Part shown: in pieces, positions 16,892 through 26,600 of the stretch | Position numbering within the stretch: the first letter of the stretch is position 1 | How the letters are laid out: each line of letters begins with the position of its first letter | Assembly (NCBI GenBank): GCA_019894715.1 | Contig: JAGXOA010000006.1 | Coordinates: forward strand, 1 to 36,578 | From: Promethearchaeota archaeon | GTDB taxonomy: Archaea > Asgardarchaeota > Lokiarchaeia > Sigyniarchaeales > SOKP01 | Direction: 5' to 3' | DNA: 36,578 nt | Notes under the pieces: generated by a model | The model's database searches: none | Told to the model about the DNA's origin: nothing | Seen by the model: only the letters and a program-made list of their open reading frames with translations | Translations under genes and position numbers: made by a program

Positions 16892-17437
16892 TTATATTTT
16901 ATTAAAATCCTTTAAAATACCAAGAGTTATATCTCTAAAAATTTGCTCAACATTATTTCCCTCTTTTGCACTTGTTTCATAATATGAAATTGCCTGTATT
17001 TCATTTTTCAGTGCTTCTCCATCTTGAATTCCATTTTCTCTATGATTTTCATCAGCTAAATCTAATTTATTTCCAACAATAACACTAGATTTTCTACCAA
17101 TTACTTTTTCAACTTCATCTAGCCAACTTGCCATACTAGCAAATGAAGAACGTCTAGTTAGATCATATACATATATAATTCCTGTTGCACCACGATAAAA
17201 AGGAGGACGTACAAAACTAAAATGTTTTTGTCCCGCTAAGTCCCATAATTGTAATTTGATTTCATAGTTAGGATACTCTGGCAAGAATACACTTTTGGTG
17301 GAAAAGTTGGATCCAATTGTCATTATATAATTATCTTTAAAAGCATCTTCACAATAACGTAATACTAAAGATGTCTTGCCAACGCCACCATCTCCTACTA
17401 TACAAATTTTATAAATAAATGACTTTTTTTCTGACAT
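16892..17437 (-). CDS. Rab/Ras-like small GTPase
   Basis: The 181-residue protein is a complete Ras-superfamily G domain: G1 GDGGVGKTS (15-23), switch I Thr40 in 'YIMTIGSNF', G3 WDLAGQ (65-70), G4 NKLD (123-126) and G5 ETSAKE (154-159). The WDLAGQ and 'FRPPFYRGATGIIYVYDLTRRSSF'-like middle are Rab-like rather than Arf-like. It should switch between GDP and GTP states; Asgard archaea encode many such eukaryote-like GTPases. There is no C-terminal cysteine (ends LKDFNKI), so membrane attachment by prenylation as in eukaryotic Rabs is not possible. No GAP or GEF-like gene is adjacent. It is transcribed leftward, alone. Confidence 0.95.
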   Translation of the reverse strand: MSEKKSFIYKICIVGDGGVGKTSLVLRYCEDAFKDNYIMTIGSNFSTKSVFLPEYPNYEIKLQLWDLAGQKHFSFVRPPFYRGATGIIYVYDLTRRSSFASMASWLDEVEKVIGRKSSVIVGNKLDLADENHRENGIQDGEALKNEIQAISYYETSAKEGNNVEQIFRDITLGILKDFNKI

Positions 17438-17714
17438 GATACACAGTGTTCCTCAATAGTGCAATAATCGTTTTAATAATATTATAAAATTAACCTAATT
17501 AAAGTTTAATGAAATCATAATGCAATTTTATAATAATGAAGATATTCCTACTATTTAACTATAAACAATTAATAAATTATTTTAAATAAAAACTAGGTGG
17601 AAATTAGGATTATTAGGATTTTTTTTTATTTTTATTTCCAATCACCTCTCCCTCTGAATAATATATATCACACAGATAATCATATAAATCTTCTATTTAA
17701 AGAAAAGAAAAATA

Positions 17715-18545
17715 TTGAATGTTTTTAAAAGAGGATTTCAGAAAACTGTCGGCGTAATGCATTTTTATTTTTTTCCTACATTAGATCATATAATGCAATT
17801 TGATTCTGGATTTAAGGTACATAAGAATAATAATCATTATCCTCCTATTCCAACAGGAAATATAGCTATAGATCAACTTTTAAAAGGTGGTTATTGTAGA
17901 GATCTAGTTTACTTATTATATGGCGATGAAGTAATAGTAACAAATACATTATTTACTACTTCAGTTATTGTTCAGAAATCTTCCTCGAATGGGGGGCTAG
18001 GTGAGGGTATTAGAGTTGCTTTTGTTGATGGTATGAATCGATTTAATCCCTATAATATAAGCAAATTTGCGGTGTCAAACAAATTATCTCCTCGAAAAGT
18101 CTTAGAAAATATAATTATTGCCCGAGCTTTTACTTGGGATCAAATGGTAGAGCTTTTAGAGAATCAACTTACTAAACTTGAAGATGTAAAAGTTGTTTTA
18201 ATATCTGGAATCACAAATCTTCTTCAAAATTATGAAAAGCAAACATTTGAAGATTTGCTAAGAATAATTGGAGGAATTAAAAAAATACTTTCAAAAACGA
18301 ATCCCTTGATTATAATAACTGCACCACTGCATAAATCTTCTTTTTTTAGACCAAAAGGTGGAAAAATCCTTTCTCATTTTGGAAATGTGTTGGTATTAGT
18401 GAATAATGAGGAACGATACGTGGAATATACTCTTATACAACATCCTTTTTTGCCAGAAAATCGAATAATAAAATGGAAACCTCGTATAGCAAAGAGAAAT
18501 CTTGCCAAAAGTTCAAAAAATACAACATTAAATACCTGGATATAA
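17715..18545 (+). CDS. RadA/RecA-fold protein with inactivated ATPase site
   Basis: The product follows RadA/Rad51 organisation: 'IPTGNIAIDQLLKGGY' (45-60, cf. ISTGSKSLDELLGGG) and 'VAFVDGMNRFNPYNISKFA' (101-119). Next come 'KVLENIIIARAFTWDQMVELL', a Walker B-like strand 'KVVLISGITNLL' (159-170) and 'PLIIITAPLH'. The P-loop GxxxxGKT reads GDEVIVTNT (70-78), with no Gly-Lys, and the Walker B Asp is replaced. It therefore should not hydrolyse ATP and is probably a structural or ssDNA-binding paralogue. The listed start is a TTG; ATG at 17757 (codon 15) or 17793 are real alternatives and may be preferable. It is convergent with the inactivated PolB gene, only 7 bp apart, which suggests a functional link. 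Confidence 0.8.
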   Translation: MNVFKRGFQKTVGVMHFYFFPTLDHIMQFDSGFKVHKNNNHYPPIPTGNIAIDQLLKGGYCRDLVYLLYGDEVIVTNTLFTTSVIVQKSSSNGGLGEGIRVAFVDGMNRFNPYNISKFAVSNKLSPRKVLENIIIARAFTWDQMVELLENQLTKLEDVKVVLISGITNLLQNYEKQTFEDLLRIIGGIKKILSKTNPLIIITAPLHKSSFFRPKGGKILSHFGNVLVLVNNEERYVEYTLIQHPFLPENRIIKWKPRIAKRNLAKSSKNTTLNTWI

Positions 18546-18552
18546 TAACATT

Positions 18553-20958
18553 CTATTTATCCACATATTCTCTTAAATTTCTTTGTATGAATTTTTGATT
18601 ATAGTTTAGATTTAGTAGTTCTTCAAGTTCAGGAAATTTAAATGGAAAAATATTTTCAAAGGCTCTTTTGAGTAGCTCTATGTACTTTTTTTTATCATAT
18701 TGATGATTTTTTTCATTATATAGGTCTGAAAGAATTACTTTCTTTTCTGGAAAATCAGAATCTGCTTCTGCATTGAGAATAATATAGTTTACATTTTTAC
18801 CAGCTGATGCTATAACTCCCGATCGTTCTAATTGTTTTGATGCAACTGCTTGATATGAATTCACTTTATATTCTGAGGGTTTCCTCGAGATTTTTTGCTT
18901 TATTGATAATTCATTTTTAGATACATTCCCTGATAAAATACGATTGGCATATTCATAAAGAATTTTTTTTGCTTTAGGAATACTTTCCATGAAATCATTT
19001 ATTGAAGTAATCGATTGAAAAACATCTATAAATGCATATTGAGCATTTTTAATTATCATTGGTATATCTCTTCGTCTTACTTCAATCCCTCTTACTTTTG
19101 ATTCACCATTACTTTTAATACCCCAATAATGACTAAGTGCAGGAACATTAGCTTCTGCTCTAGATGGAAGAAATACGATTATATTATATCTTCCCTCCCA
19201 GTTCATTGGAATATTTGTGTGATCAGTGATTTCATCAGCGATCTTCTTAGTTATAATTTCAAATTCTTCTGGAGAACGATTTTTTCTATCTTTTAGCCAT
19301 ATTGAATCAACAATACCATGAATAATTTGACATCCATGTTTTTGAGCAATTTCTGCTGCACGAAGTAAAAATTCACGAGCAAATGCACAGACGGTTTGAT
19401 GTGCTTCAATTTTTCCAAATCGAGCATTTTTAAAACCTAAATATCCAAAACTTACGACAAGTACCCATTTTAATGCTTTATCTATAAATTCATATCTAAT
19501 GTCATCATGGACTTTATTATATTCTTTATATTTAAGACGTTTTTCTAATGGCAATCTTATAGATTTTGAAATAATACCTTGTCTTTTTGTACAGATATGA
19601 AAATTCAATCCTGGTACTTTTATACTTGTACCATCATTTTTACAACATTTACAATTAATTGTTTCAGAAGATATATTATAGGTTGCCATTAATGAAGGAT
19701 ACATTGAAGAAAAGTCAAGTTCAACCACTTGATCAAAAACACCAATTTTAGGTTCAAAAATATGTCCTCCTCGATCACTATAAAGTAATTCTATACTATT
19801 TTTAAAACTTTCAGGATTCTTCTTAAAAGGGGGAATAAGATGATCAAGTTCATATGAATTATAAAATTGGATTGATTGTAAAGCCCCTCCTATTGTTATT
19901 CTACATAATCTCTGTATTGGAACTCGTGAAATACGGGCTACTTCAATTAATCCAGGAATATTTCCATCACTAAAATGTAAACTAGCATAAGATGTAGTAT
20001 CTAAATGAAATCGACCATTAAAGTATACTTGAGTATTTGAACGCCGAAAAATAATACCATATGACATATAATGATCTGAATTACTGGACAAGTTAAAGAT
20101 ACAATTTTTTAGTGGTGTTTTATCTCTTGAAAAATATACATCATTCGATACTTGGTTTATAGATGCCCTAGCAGCTAAATATGGAAAAATAAATTCATCA
20201 CCTTTTTGAGTTAAAATTATATCAGGATTAATTTTTTCTACAATTTCACTAACTTTTTTTAGTGTTTCTGCTTCATCACCTTCATCAATAAGTATCTTTT
20301 TTCCTTTATGTCCATCAGCTCGAGGAATATTATTTTCATCATTATCAATCAAGCTGACTTCAATATATTCAAGAATATCATTATAATATGGATGAATATC
20401 TTTGTGTCGTATTTTAACACTAAGCCATATAGCTTTAAGAGGTGGGAGATTATAGAATAGTTCTTCATTATTGTCCTTCAATTCCAAAGAAACCAGTTCT
20501 ATTAATTCCTTTTTGTTCTTATTATTTTTCTTGATCTTTACTTTAAAGCTACAATAAGACACTGGAAATAAATTATTGACATAAAAATACATTTGGGCAA
20601 TTGGAAGATCTGTATTATAGAGTGTAAATAAATTAATTCTATTTATCTCTTTTATTGTTTTTTTAAAAAATGATGGTTTTACTACTGAAATTTCAAAAAC
20701 CTTTGATTTCTCATTATCCTCAAGATTCACATATTTCTCACATAATTTTGCAGTCTCAATATATGGATGTCCTTCAAGAATGTATTTTAATCTTTCAAAA
20801 TTATTATCTACTCCTTTATTTGGAACAGCATAAAACTCTGGAAGAAAATCATCATGGATTTTTATAATATTGCCTTTATATTTTACCCAAAGAATTACTC
20901 CGTTGTCATACGTTGAAACATCAAGAAGCCATCCATCAAATTGTTTTTGAGCGTACAA
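18553..20958 (-). CDS. polB2: Inactivated family B DNA polymerase (PolB2-like)
   Basis: The 801-residue protein has a family B polymerase layout. Motif A 'ELDFSSMYPS' keeps Asp415. Motif B, K-x3-N-S-x-Y-G, reads KWVLVVSFG followed by YLGFKNARFG. Motif C, normally G-D-T-D-S, reads HGIVDSIWL, so the first catalytic Asp is lost and only Asp551 remains. Exo II reads EFIFPYL (Asp replaced by Ile), and no DxE Exo I is visible. The FGYLG..NARFG and GIVDS signatures match the archaeal PolB2 lineage described as catalytically inactivated by Rogozin and colleagues. Later work on crenarchaeal Dpo2 links it to DNA-damage tolerance, so residual activity is possible. The start TTG directly follows the TAA of the upstream gene in the same frame, with AAGGA as ribosome binding site 9 nt before. 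Confidence 0.9.
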   Translation of the reverse strand: MYAQKQFDGWLLDVSTYDNGVILWVKYKGNIIKIHDDFLPEFYAVPNKGVDNNFERLKYILEGHPYIETAKLCEKYVNLEDNEKSKVFEISVVKPSFFKKTIKEINRINLFTLYNTDLPIAQMYFYVNNLFPVSYCSFKVKIKKNNKNKKELIELVSLELKDNNEELFYNLPPLKAIWLSVKIRHKDIHPYYNDILEYIEVSLIDNDENNIPRADGHKGKKILIDEGDEAETLKKVSEIVEKINPDIILTQKGDEFIFPYLAARASINQVSNDVYFSRDKTPLKNCIFNLSSNSDHYMSYGIIFRRSNTQVYFNGRFHLDTTSYASLHFSDGNIPGLIEVARISRVPIQRLCRITIGGALQSIQFYNSYELDHLIPPFKKNPESFKNSIELLYSDRGGHIFEPKIGVFDQVVELDFSSMYPSLMATYNISSETINCKCCKNDGTSIKVPGLNFHICTKRQGIISKSIRLPLEKRLKYKEYNKVHDDIRYEFIDKALKWVLVVSFGYLGFKNARFGKIEAHQTVCAFAREFLLRAAEIAQKHGCQIIHGIVDSIWLKDRKNRSPEEFEIITKKIADEITDHTNIPMNWEGRYNIIVFLPSRAEANVPALSHYWGIKSNGESKVRGIEVRRRDIPMIIKNAQYAFIDVFQSITSINDFMESIPKAKKILYEYANRILSGNVSKNELSIKQKISRKPSEYKVNSYQAVASKQLERSGVIASAGKNVNYIILNAEADSDFPEKKVILSDLYNEKNHQYDKKKYIELLKRAFENIFPFKFPELEELLNLNYNQKFIQRNLREYVDK

Positions 20959-21231
20959 TTACTTATCTTTCCTTGTTATATCTTCTAATTCTTTAACCCT
21001 TTTCATTAATTGTTCGATTTTCTTATTTTGCTCAAGTGCAAAACACATAAAAAAAACTTCTGAGAGCATTGGACGTGCACTAAAACTACCCGCATCTGCA
21101 TGAATTCGGACAAAATTCATTAGTTTATCAAAAACTTTTTGATCTTCTGGTCTGAGGGCTCTTTTGAAATCTTTCCAAGTCTCAATTTCATGTTCTAAAG
21201 CTGGTCGAAAAGAAGGTATAGTTCTTCCCAT
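20959..21231 (-). CDS. Small PolB2-associated helical protein
   Basis: The 90-residue product begins MGRTIPSFRPALEHEIETW, then 'KDFKRALRPEDQKVFDKLMNFVRIHADAG' and 'RPMLSEVFFMCFALEQNKKIEQLMKRV', all predicted helical, ending in a short coiled coil. I recall similar archaeal proteins starting MGRT-x-P-(S/T)-(F/Y)-R next to PolB2-like genes (possibly named DUF8156), but cannot verify this here. The stop TAA is immediately followed by the polymerase start TTG, so translation is tightly coupled and one operon is near certain. A TATA-like element on the minus strand at 21250-21260 predicts an almost leaderless transcript. A GATATTAA box sits 1 nt before the ATG. A role as polymerase accessory or DNA-binding subunit is an inference from context. 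Confidence 0.85.
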   Translation of the reverse strand: MGRTIPSFRPALEHEIETWKDFKRALRPEDQKVFDKLMNFVRIHADAGSFSARPMLSEVFFMCFALEQNKKIEQLMKRVKELEDITRKDK

Positions 21232-21232
21232 A

Positions 21233-21400
21233 TTAATATCTTGTTAAATAGTATAAAATAAGATAAAAAAAAGAATACCTAGCAAATTTTCTGAATCTTT
21301 GAATTCACTAAAAAATTGATTTTGTATTATTTAATTAATATCGAGATATTAATAAATCAATACCCTCTTTGAAAATAAATATTTTAGCCTTCGATATTAA
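21233..21400. promoter_or_regulatory. Shared operator region with GATATTAA boxes between divergent genes
   Basis: The octamer GATATTAA/TTAATATC occurs four times in this 172-bp divergent intergenic region. TTAATATC at 21233-21240 lies 1 nt before the leftward ATG. TTAATATC (21335-21342) and GATATTAA (21345-21352) form a palindrome with a 2-nt centre and arms extendable to 9 bp. GATATTAA at 21393-21400 lies 3 nt before the rightward ATG at 21404. Boxes placed directly at both start codons, plus a palindrome between them, suggest one regulator controlling both transcripts. TATA-like elements lie at 21250-21260 (leftward) and about 21374-21386 (rightward). Confidence 0.5.
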
Positions 21401-21403
21401 ATT

Positions 21404-21568
21404 ATGTCAAAATCAGAGATTTCATATTATGATTGGAAATTAACCTTCAAAAAAAAGGTAGATAATTGTATAGATCTTCATAAAAACAGGAAATTTCAGA
21501 ATTCTATAGGTATTTCTGATGATGAATTCACAGAATATCTAAAAAAATGGAAGAAAAAAAATCTCTAG
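21404..21568 (+). CDS. 54-residue basic protein, divergent from the PolB2 operon
   Basis: ATG at 21404 opens a 54-codon frame ending TAG at 21566-21568. The product starts MSKSEISYYDWKLTFKKKVD, continues 'CIDLHKNRKFQNSIGISDDEF' and ends in a Lys/Trp-rich helix. The composition looks coding, with mixed aromatic and charged residues and an amphipathic C-terminal helix. A TATA-like AATAAATATTTTA about 26 bp before the ATG predicts a leaderless transcript. It shares the GATATTAA box with the divergent PolB2 operon. Its stop is 10 bp from the stop of the convergent histidine kinase gene. Function unknown; a small regulator or accessory factor of the module is possible. Confidence 0.6.
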   Translation: MSKSEISYYDWKLTFKKKVDNCIDLHKNRKFQNSIGISDDEFTEYLKKWKKKNL

Positions 21569-21578
21569 TATCTTTTTT

Positions 21579-23429
21579 TTAATCTATAGGTAATTTTATA
21601 GTAAATGAACTACCCTTATCTCTACCTTTTGATTTAACTTGAATTGCACCATTATGCATTTTTATTATTTCTTTTGAGATATACAATCCTAAACCAGAAC
21701 CTCTAATATCAAGATATTCTAAATCAACACCATATCGTTCTAATTTTCCAAATTGTGTAAATAATCTATTTATCTCTTCCTTAGTTAAACCTATACCCGT
21801 ATCTGTAAATAATATCTCTAAGAATTCAATATTTTTCTTTATGGATATAAGAATTCTTCCTTCAGGAGGTGTATTTTTTATTGCATTTGAAAGGAGATTT
21901 ATAATAACTTGTTCTATTCTGATAATATCAATATCTATTTCAATTATTTCTGGAATCTCCAAGTCAAGATAAAGATTTCGTTCTTTAATAAGATATTTCA
22001 GCTCATTTGTAATCTTTATAACTAAATTACTAATATTGCATTTTTCTTTATCTAATTTAATTTTATTATAATCAATACGACTGATGTCAAGTAAATCATT
22101 AATTAGTCGTTCCAATCTCTTCTCATTAGAATTTATCATATATAATAGCTCTAAAGGTTCTTTATCAAGTTTATCTCCAAAAACCTCCAGAAGATATTCT
22201 GAAGCACTACTTATAGCCATAATTGGTGTTATTAATTCGTGAGACGCCCTGGAAATAAGATCTTTTCTAATTTTATCAATTTCTTTTAATCTATTATACT
22301 CTTCTTTTATTAGACTCTCTGTTTTTTTACGGTCAGAAATATCTCTTATAAAAATAACAACCTGTTTTTTTGTAAAGTATAGAATTCTGGCTTCAAAAAA
22401 ACGAATTTCATTATTTATTAGCAATTGATATTCAATGATTTGCTGTTCTTTTGTTTCTATCGTTTTTTTTATGGCCCTCACTGTATGTTTTGCAATAACT
22501 TCTGGAAAAGTTTTTGAGATTTTATTATTTAAGAATTCACTTGGTAATAAGAAGAGTCTTTCTGTGTCTCCTTTATAATCTATTATCGTTGTATCTTTTT
22601 TCACCAAAAAAAATAAATCTGGAATAACTTCAAAAATTTTTTTAAATTTAATTTCGGATTCTCTTAACTCTTTCTCGGTTTTTTTTTGATCAGTCTTATC
22701 TATAAATCTTACAATAGTTTTAATACCATTATCATTTTTAATAACTTTTGCATTTAGTTCCACATATCTAGTCTCTCCTTTTTTATTTATAAGACTAAAT
22801 TCATAATTAGCAGGGATTTTTTTTCCTGCTTGTTGTTGTTTGTATAAACCACCTAATCTTTCTCTATTTTCTTTTGAAATAAAATTCCTAAAATCTTCAT
22901 TTATTATTTCCTCTGGTGGTTCTCCCAAAATTTCTGTAGTTCTATTGTTTGCATATACTATATGATAATTATCATTAATTACAATAATTCCTGTTCTGGA
23001 ATCCTCAACTATTGATTTAAAAATTTGATTGTTTTCTATATATTGATTTTCAATTTTCTTTTTCTCTGTTATATCTTGAATTTGAACTAATAGGTAAATT
23101 TTATTTTCTTTTTTAAAATTAAATGGTGTAATTATAAAATTAAAAAATATATTGTCTTCAATATAATTCATAACTTGATTTCTTTTGAGAATTTCCGTCA
23201 ACCTAATTAAAAATTCGAAATGTTTTTCTTCTCTCTCTTTATATTTTAATATTTCTTTTTTGGGTATTCCCAACTGTTGAAATAGATTAAATGATCTTAT
23301 ATCGTGGATAAAAGTAGTTCCAAACATTTTTAAATAAGAATTATTTGCCAAAATTAAACCTCCTTCAACAGTAAATATGGCAAATCCAATTGGAGAGTTT
23401 TCAAAAATATATTCAAATAATTCTTTTAT
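21579..23429 (-). CDS. Multi-PAS sensor histidine kinase (start ambiguous)
   Basis: The protein reads PAS, PAS, PAS, HisKA, HATPase_c. It senses a signal through PAS domains and autophosphorylates on His; no membrane segment is seen, so it is cytosolic. With the extended start it has 616 residues: H-box SHELITP with His397, N-box 'INLLSNAIKN' (Asn515), G1 'DTGIGL', F-box 'LFTQFG' and G2 'GSGLGLY' are all intact. The first canonical start (TTG, 23351) lies inside the first PAS domain. The upstream in-frame codons give 'KELFEYIFENSPIGFAIF', a normal PAS beginning. I therefore place the start at ATA (23427-23429). Alternatively it is the ATG at 23434-23436, which would be in frame if one A were absent from the run at 23424-23427. 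No response regulator gene is adjacent. Confidence 0.85.
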   Translation of the reverse strand: MKELFEYIFENSPIGFAIFTVEGGLILANNSYLKMFGTTFIHDIRSFNLFQQLGIPKKEILKYKEREEKHFEFLIRLTEILKRNQVMNYIEDNIFFNFIITPFNFKKENKIYLLVQIQDITEKKKIENQYIENNQIFKSIVEDSRTGIIVINDNYHIVYANNRTTEILGEPPEEIINEDFRNFISKENRERLGGLYKQQQAGKKIPANYEFSLINKKGETRYVELNAKVIKNDNGIKTIVRFIDKTDQKKTEKELRESEIKFKKIFEVIPDLFFLVKKDTTIIDYKGDTERLFLLPSEFLNNKISKTFPEVIAKHTVRAIKKTIETKEQQIIEYQLLINNEIRFFEARILYFTKKQVVIFIRDISDRKKTESLIKEEYNRLKEIDKIRKDLISRASHELITPIMAISSASEYLLEVFGDKLDKEPLELLYMINSNEKRLERLINDLLDISRIDYNKIKLDKEKCNISNLVIKITNELKYLIKERNLYLDLEIPEIIEIDIDIIRIEQVIINLLSNAIKNTPPEGRILISIKKNIEFLEILFTDTGIGLTKEEINRLFTQFGKLERYGVDLEYLDIRGSGLGLYISKEIIKMHNGAIQVKSKGRDKGSSFTIKLPID

Positions 23430-23647
23430 CTTTCATCAACTTTTTAGTTAGTATATTAATTTTTTAAGAGATAAGAGCTCAAATCTGTAAATAACATCAA
23501 TTTAATAGTTTAATTCCCTCGATTTATTAATGATGACAGATATCAACCATTATAGGAAAAATACACACAATTTTCTTAAAAGATATAATCTTCTTTTCTA
23601 TTATTATTATTTTAATTCCTTTTTTTATCTTTTTTCTTTTAGAAAAT

Positions 23648-26600
23648 CTAAATATAATTTAAGAAAAATTGGAAATAAAATAAAACAACAGTAGTAATTA
23701 ATACAATTATGAAAAAGATAGTTGAATAAAAGCGCCATTTTATTGAGATCTTCTCCCTCTTCTCTTTATAATATATATATGGTAGGAATATTGCCCCTAA
23801 TATTGTAAAGGATAAGAGAATAACAATTAAATAATATTCTGCTTCAATATAACTAAGAATTATTCCTAATATTGATACCCAAGAACTACTTAAGTAAATA
23901 ATACGATATTTTAAGATTTTACCTGGGTTTTGTTCTGAGACATTTCTTGCCATATTATAATATATGAGAAAGATTATTAATCCTATACTTATTATGAATG
24001 AGTATACCCAATATTGTTCTACATATATTCCTAAAAGTAAAAATATTACAGTTCCTATTAGAAAAGAAAAGATTGACCATATAAAAGACCAATTACGCTT
24101 CAGAAAAGAAATAATATTCTTATAAAGATTTACAATCTTAATTTTAATTAAAATTATGAATTCTTTAATTTTATCAATAAAATTATTAAAAAGGTCCTTT
24201 AATTGTTCCATAAGAAATATAAATGGAAATAGAAGTATTGAAAAAATAATAAATGAAAAACTTGAAATAAATGGAAAATAATCGAAATAATATGTAGCTT
24301 GAAAGATTGTGGTACCTATAAATATAGAGATTAATAACCAGAATAGGAAGGTAGATTTTAGAGATTTTTGTGTAAAAACCTTGAAAAAAATCGCATAAAG
24401 TAATAGTAGAATAACCAAGGAAAAATTAATATTGAAATAGATATTAAAAACAATATATTCTGGACTTAAATAAATCTCAAAAAGAATAGCCAAATCTATA
24501 CAAATGAGATTTATGAGAACAAATATTAAAATACGATTTATTTGTTCTATTTTATCATTTTTGTAATTTTTAATGATTTTAATTGCGTTTAAAAGAATAA
24601 TAATGATTATTAATGAAAAAATTATTAAATTAAGATCTAAGATTGGATCTAGAGTCAAATAAAATAATGGAAAAGTCATTATATCCAATGATAGAATTTT
24701 ATAGAGGATAAACATAAAATGGTTTCTATTTGTCTTAAAATAATTCCAATTGGTTAATAAAAATAATAAGAACATCGATTCTAAATTAATAATTAAAATG
24801 AAGATTGGGATTCTTATCATTAAAGATTGAACAAGAACAATTGGAATTGAAATAAATATAAAAGAATTTGAAGTAATCATTATTAATACCCATGATATTA
24901 CCTTTATATATTCCTTCACTCCTTCTAAAAAGTTGAATGTTATATCATCAATAAATGAGATGGAAAAGACTATTATTCCAATAATAAAAATTTGATAGAA
25001 GATATCCATATATCCAATTAGATCTTGAACAAAAACAATAAGTGAGATATATAAACATATACCTAATATTATCTTTATTTTTTTATACCAATTCTCAATG
25101 CTAGATAATTTAAATTTACTTTTAATGTCTTTATCTTTAAATTTTAATGTTCTAAACATTAAATATAAATAATTTGTTATAAATTGGACAATAACTAAAA
25201 ACATAAATGATAATTTAAAATGGACCAATGAAAAAACAAAATACCTATTTAGAGAAATGATTAAAGTGATTGAAAATAAATTAATTAATGGTATTAGTAA
25301 TAATAATATAAATCTATTATTAATTTTTTTAAATAACATCATATCCATCAATATAACTAAAATATATGTACCCAGTGAAATAGAAAGACTCGTATAGATA
25401 TCTAAATATCCAACTAAAGCTGAAAAAAGTAATAGATTCACATAAAAATAAAAAATATTAGATAATAGGGATAGAATTACGTTTGTAAATTTACTATAAC
25501 GAGATTTTAGATTAAAAATATTAATATAATTTATTGATACATAGGTAAGAATAAGATTTAGGAAAATCAAAAGATTTACCAAGAACAAAGATAATTCCCC
25601 ATAAATCAAAATATAATTTAAAATATTAAGCGTGAGAAATATTTGGAAAATTATGTACGATATAGACATAACAATTTCTATTTTTTTCTCTTTCAAAATA
25701 TTGATTAGATAAGTAAAGAATAGTAAAATTACAGCATAATAAAAGATAAAAAGAATATAATAACTAAAATTCAGATATTCCAATTCAACTAGAATATCAA
25801 GTGTACTTTCTGATAAAAAGCTAGAAACTATACCAGTTATTAATATATAGCTCAAAAATATTATGTTATTTTGAAATTTTTTAATTAATCTTATATCCTC
25901 TGGTAATAATTTTTCAGAGATAGTCAAAGAGAGAATATTTAACCCAAGCAATGAAAGTAAAAATACTAAGCATAGGGATAAGATTTCTAAAGTAGAAAAG
26001 GTTATTAATAAAGTAAAAATCATTATAGAAATTGAATTAATAGATACAAACAAAGATAATAATGCAATTTTCTTATTTTTATCTCCTGAAAAGAATTTCA
26101 TACCATAATTATTCAATAAGAGTTCTATAAATAGAATTCCATTAGATATAATGAGAAGTATAAGAGTTGTATAAATAATGGGAAAATTAAAATCCATTAT
26201 AAAATATGATACTAAACCAGATATTGAAAAAGGTATAATTGAATAGAATAATCCCCCAAAATTCTTCAAAATCCATTGGGATCCTTTTATTCCAAGAGTT
26301 TCTCCATTTATTCTCAGATAATATAAGACAAATAGATTCAAAATTGGATAGAGTGTAAAGAATGTTAATATTTGAAAATGCAAAATATTAAAACAGAATA
26401 CTGAAACTAGTAGAGAAATATAAAGAGAATCAAAAACAAAACATAATAGATGAATTTTTTTAACTTTTCTTATATTTTCAACATATTTATAGATAGGGCC
26501 ATTAGCTTTTTCTTTCTCTCTTTTTGAGAAGTTATAAAAAAGAGATATCAATATTTGGAGGGATATAAGGTATGCTAACAGAAAAAGAAATATTGTGAAG

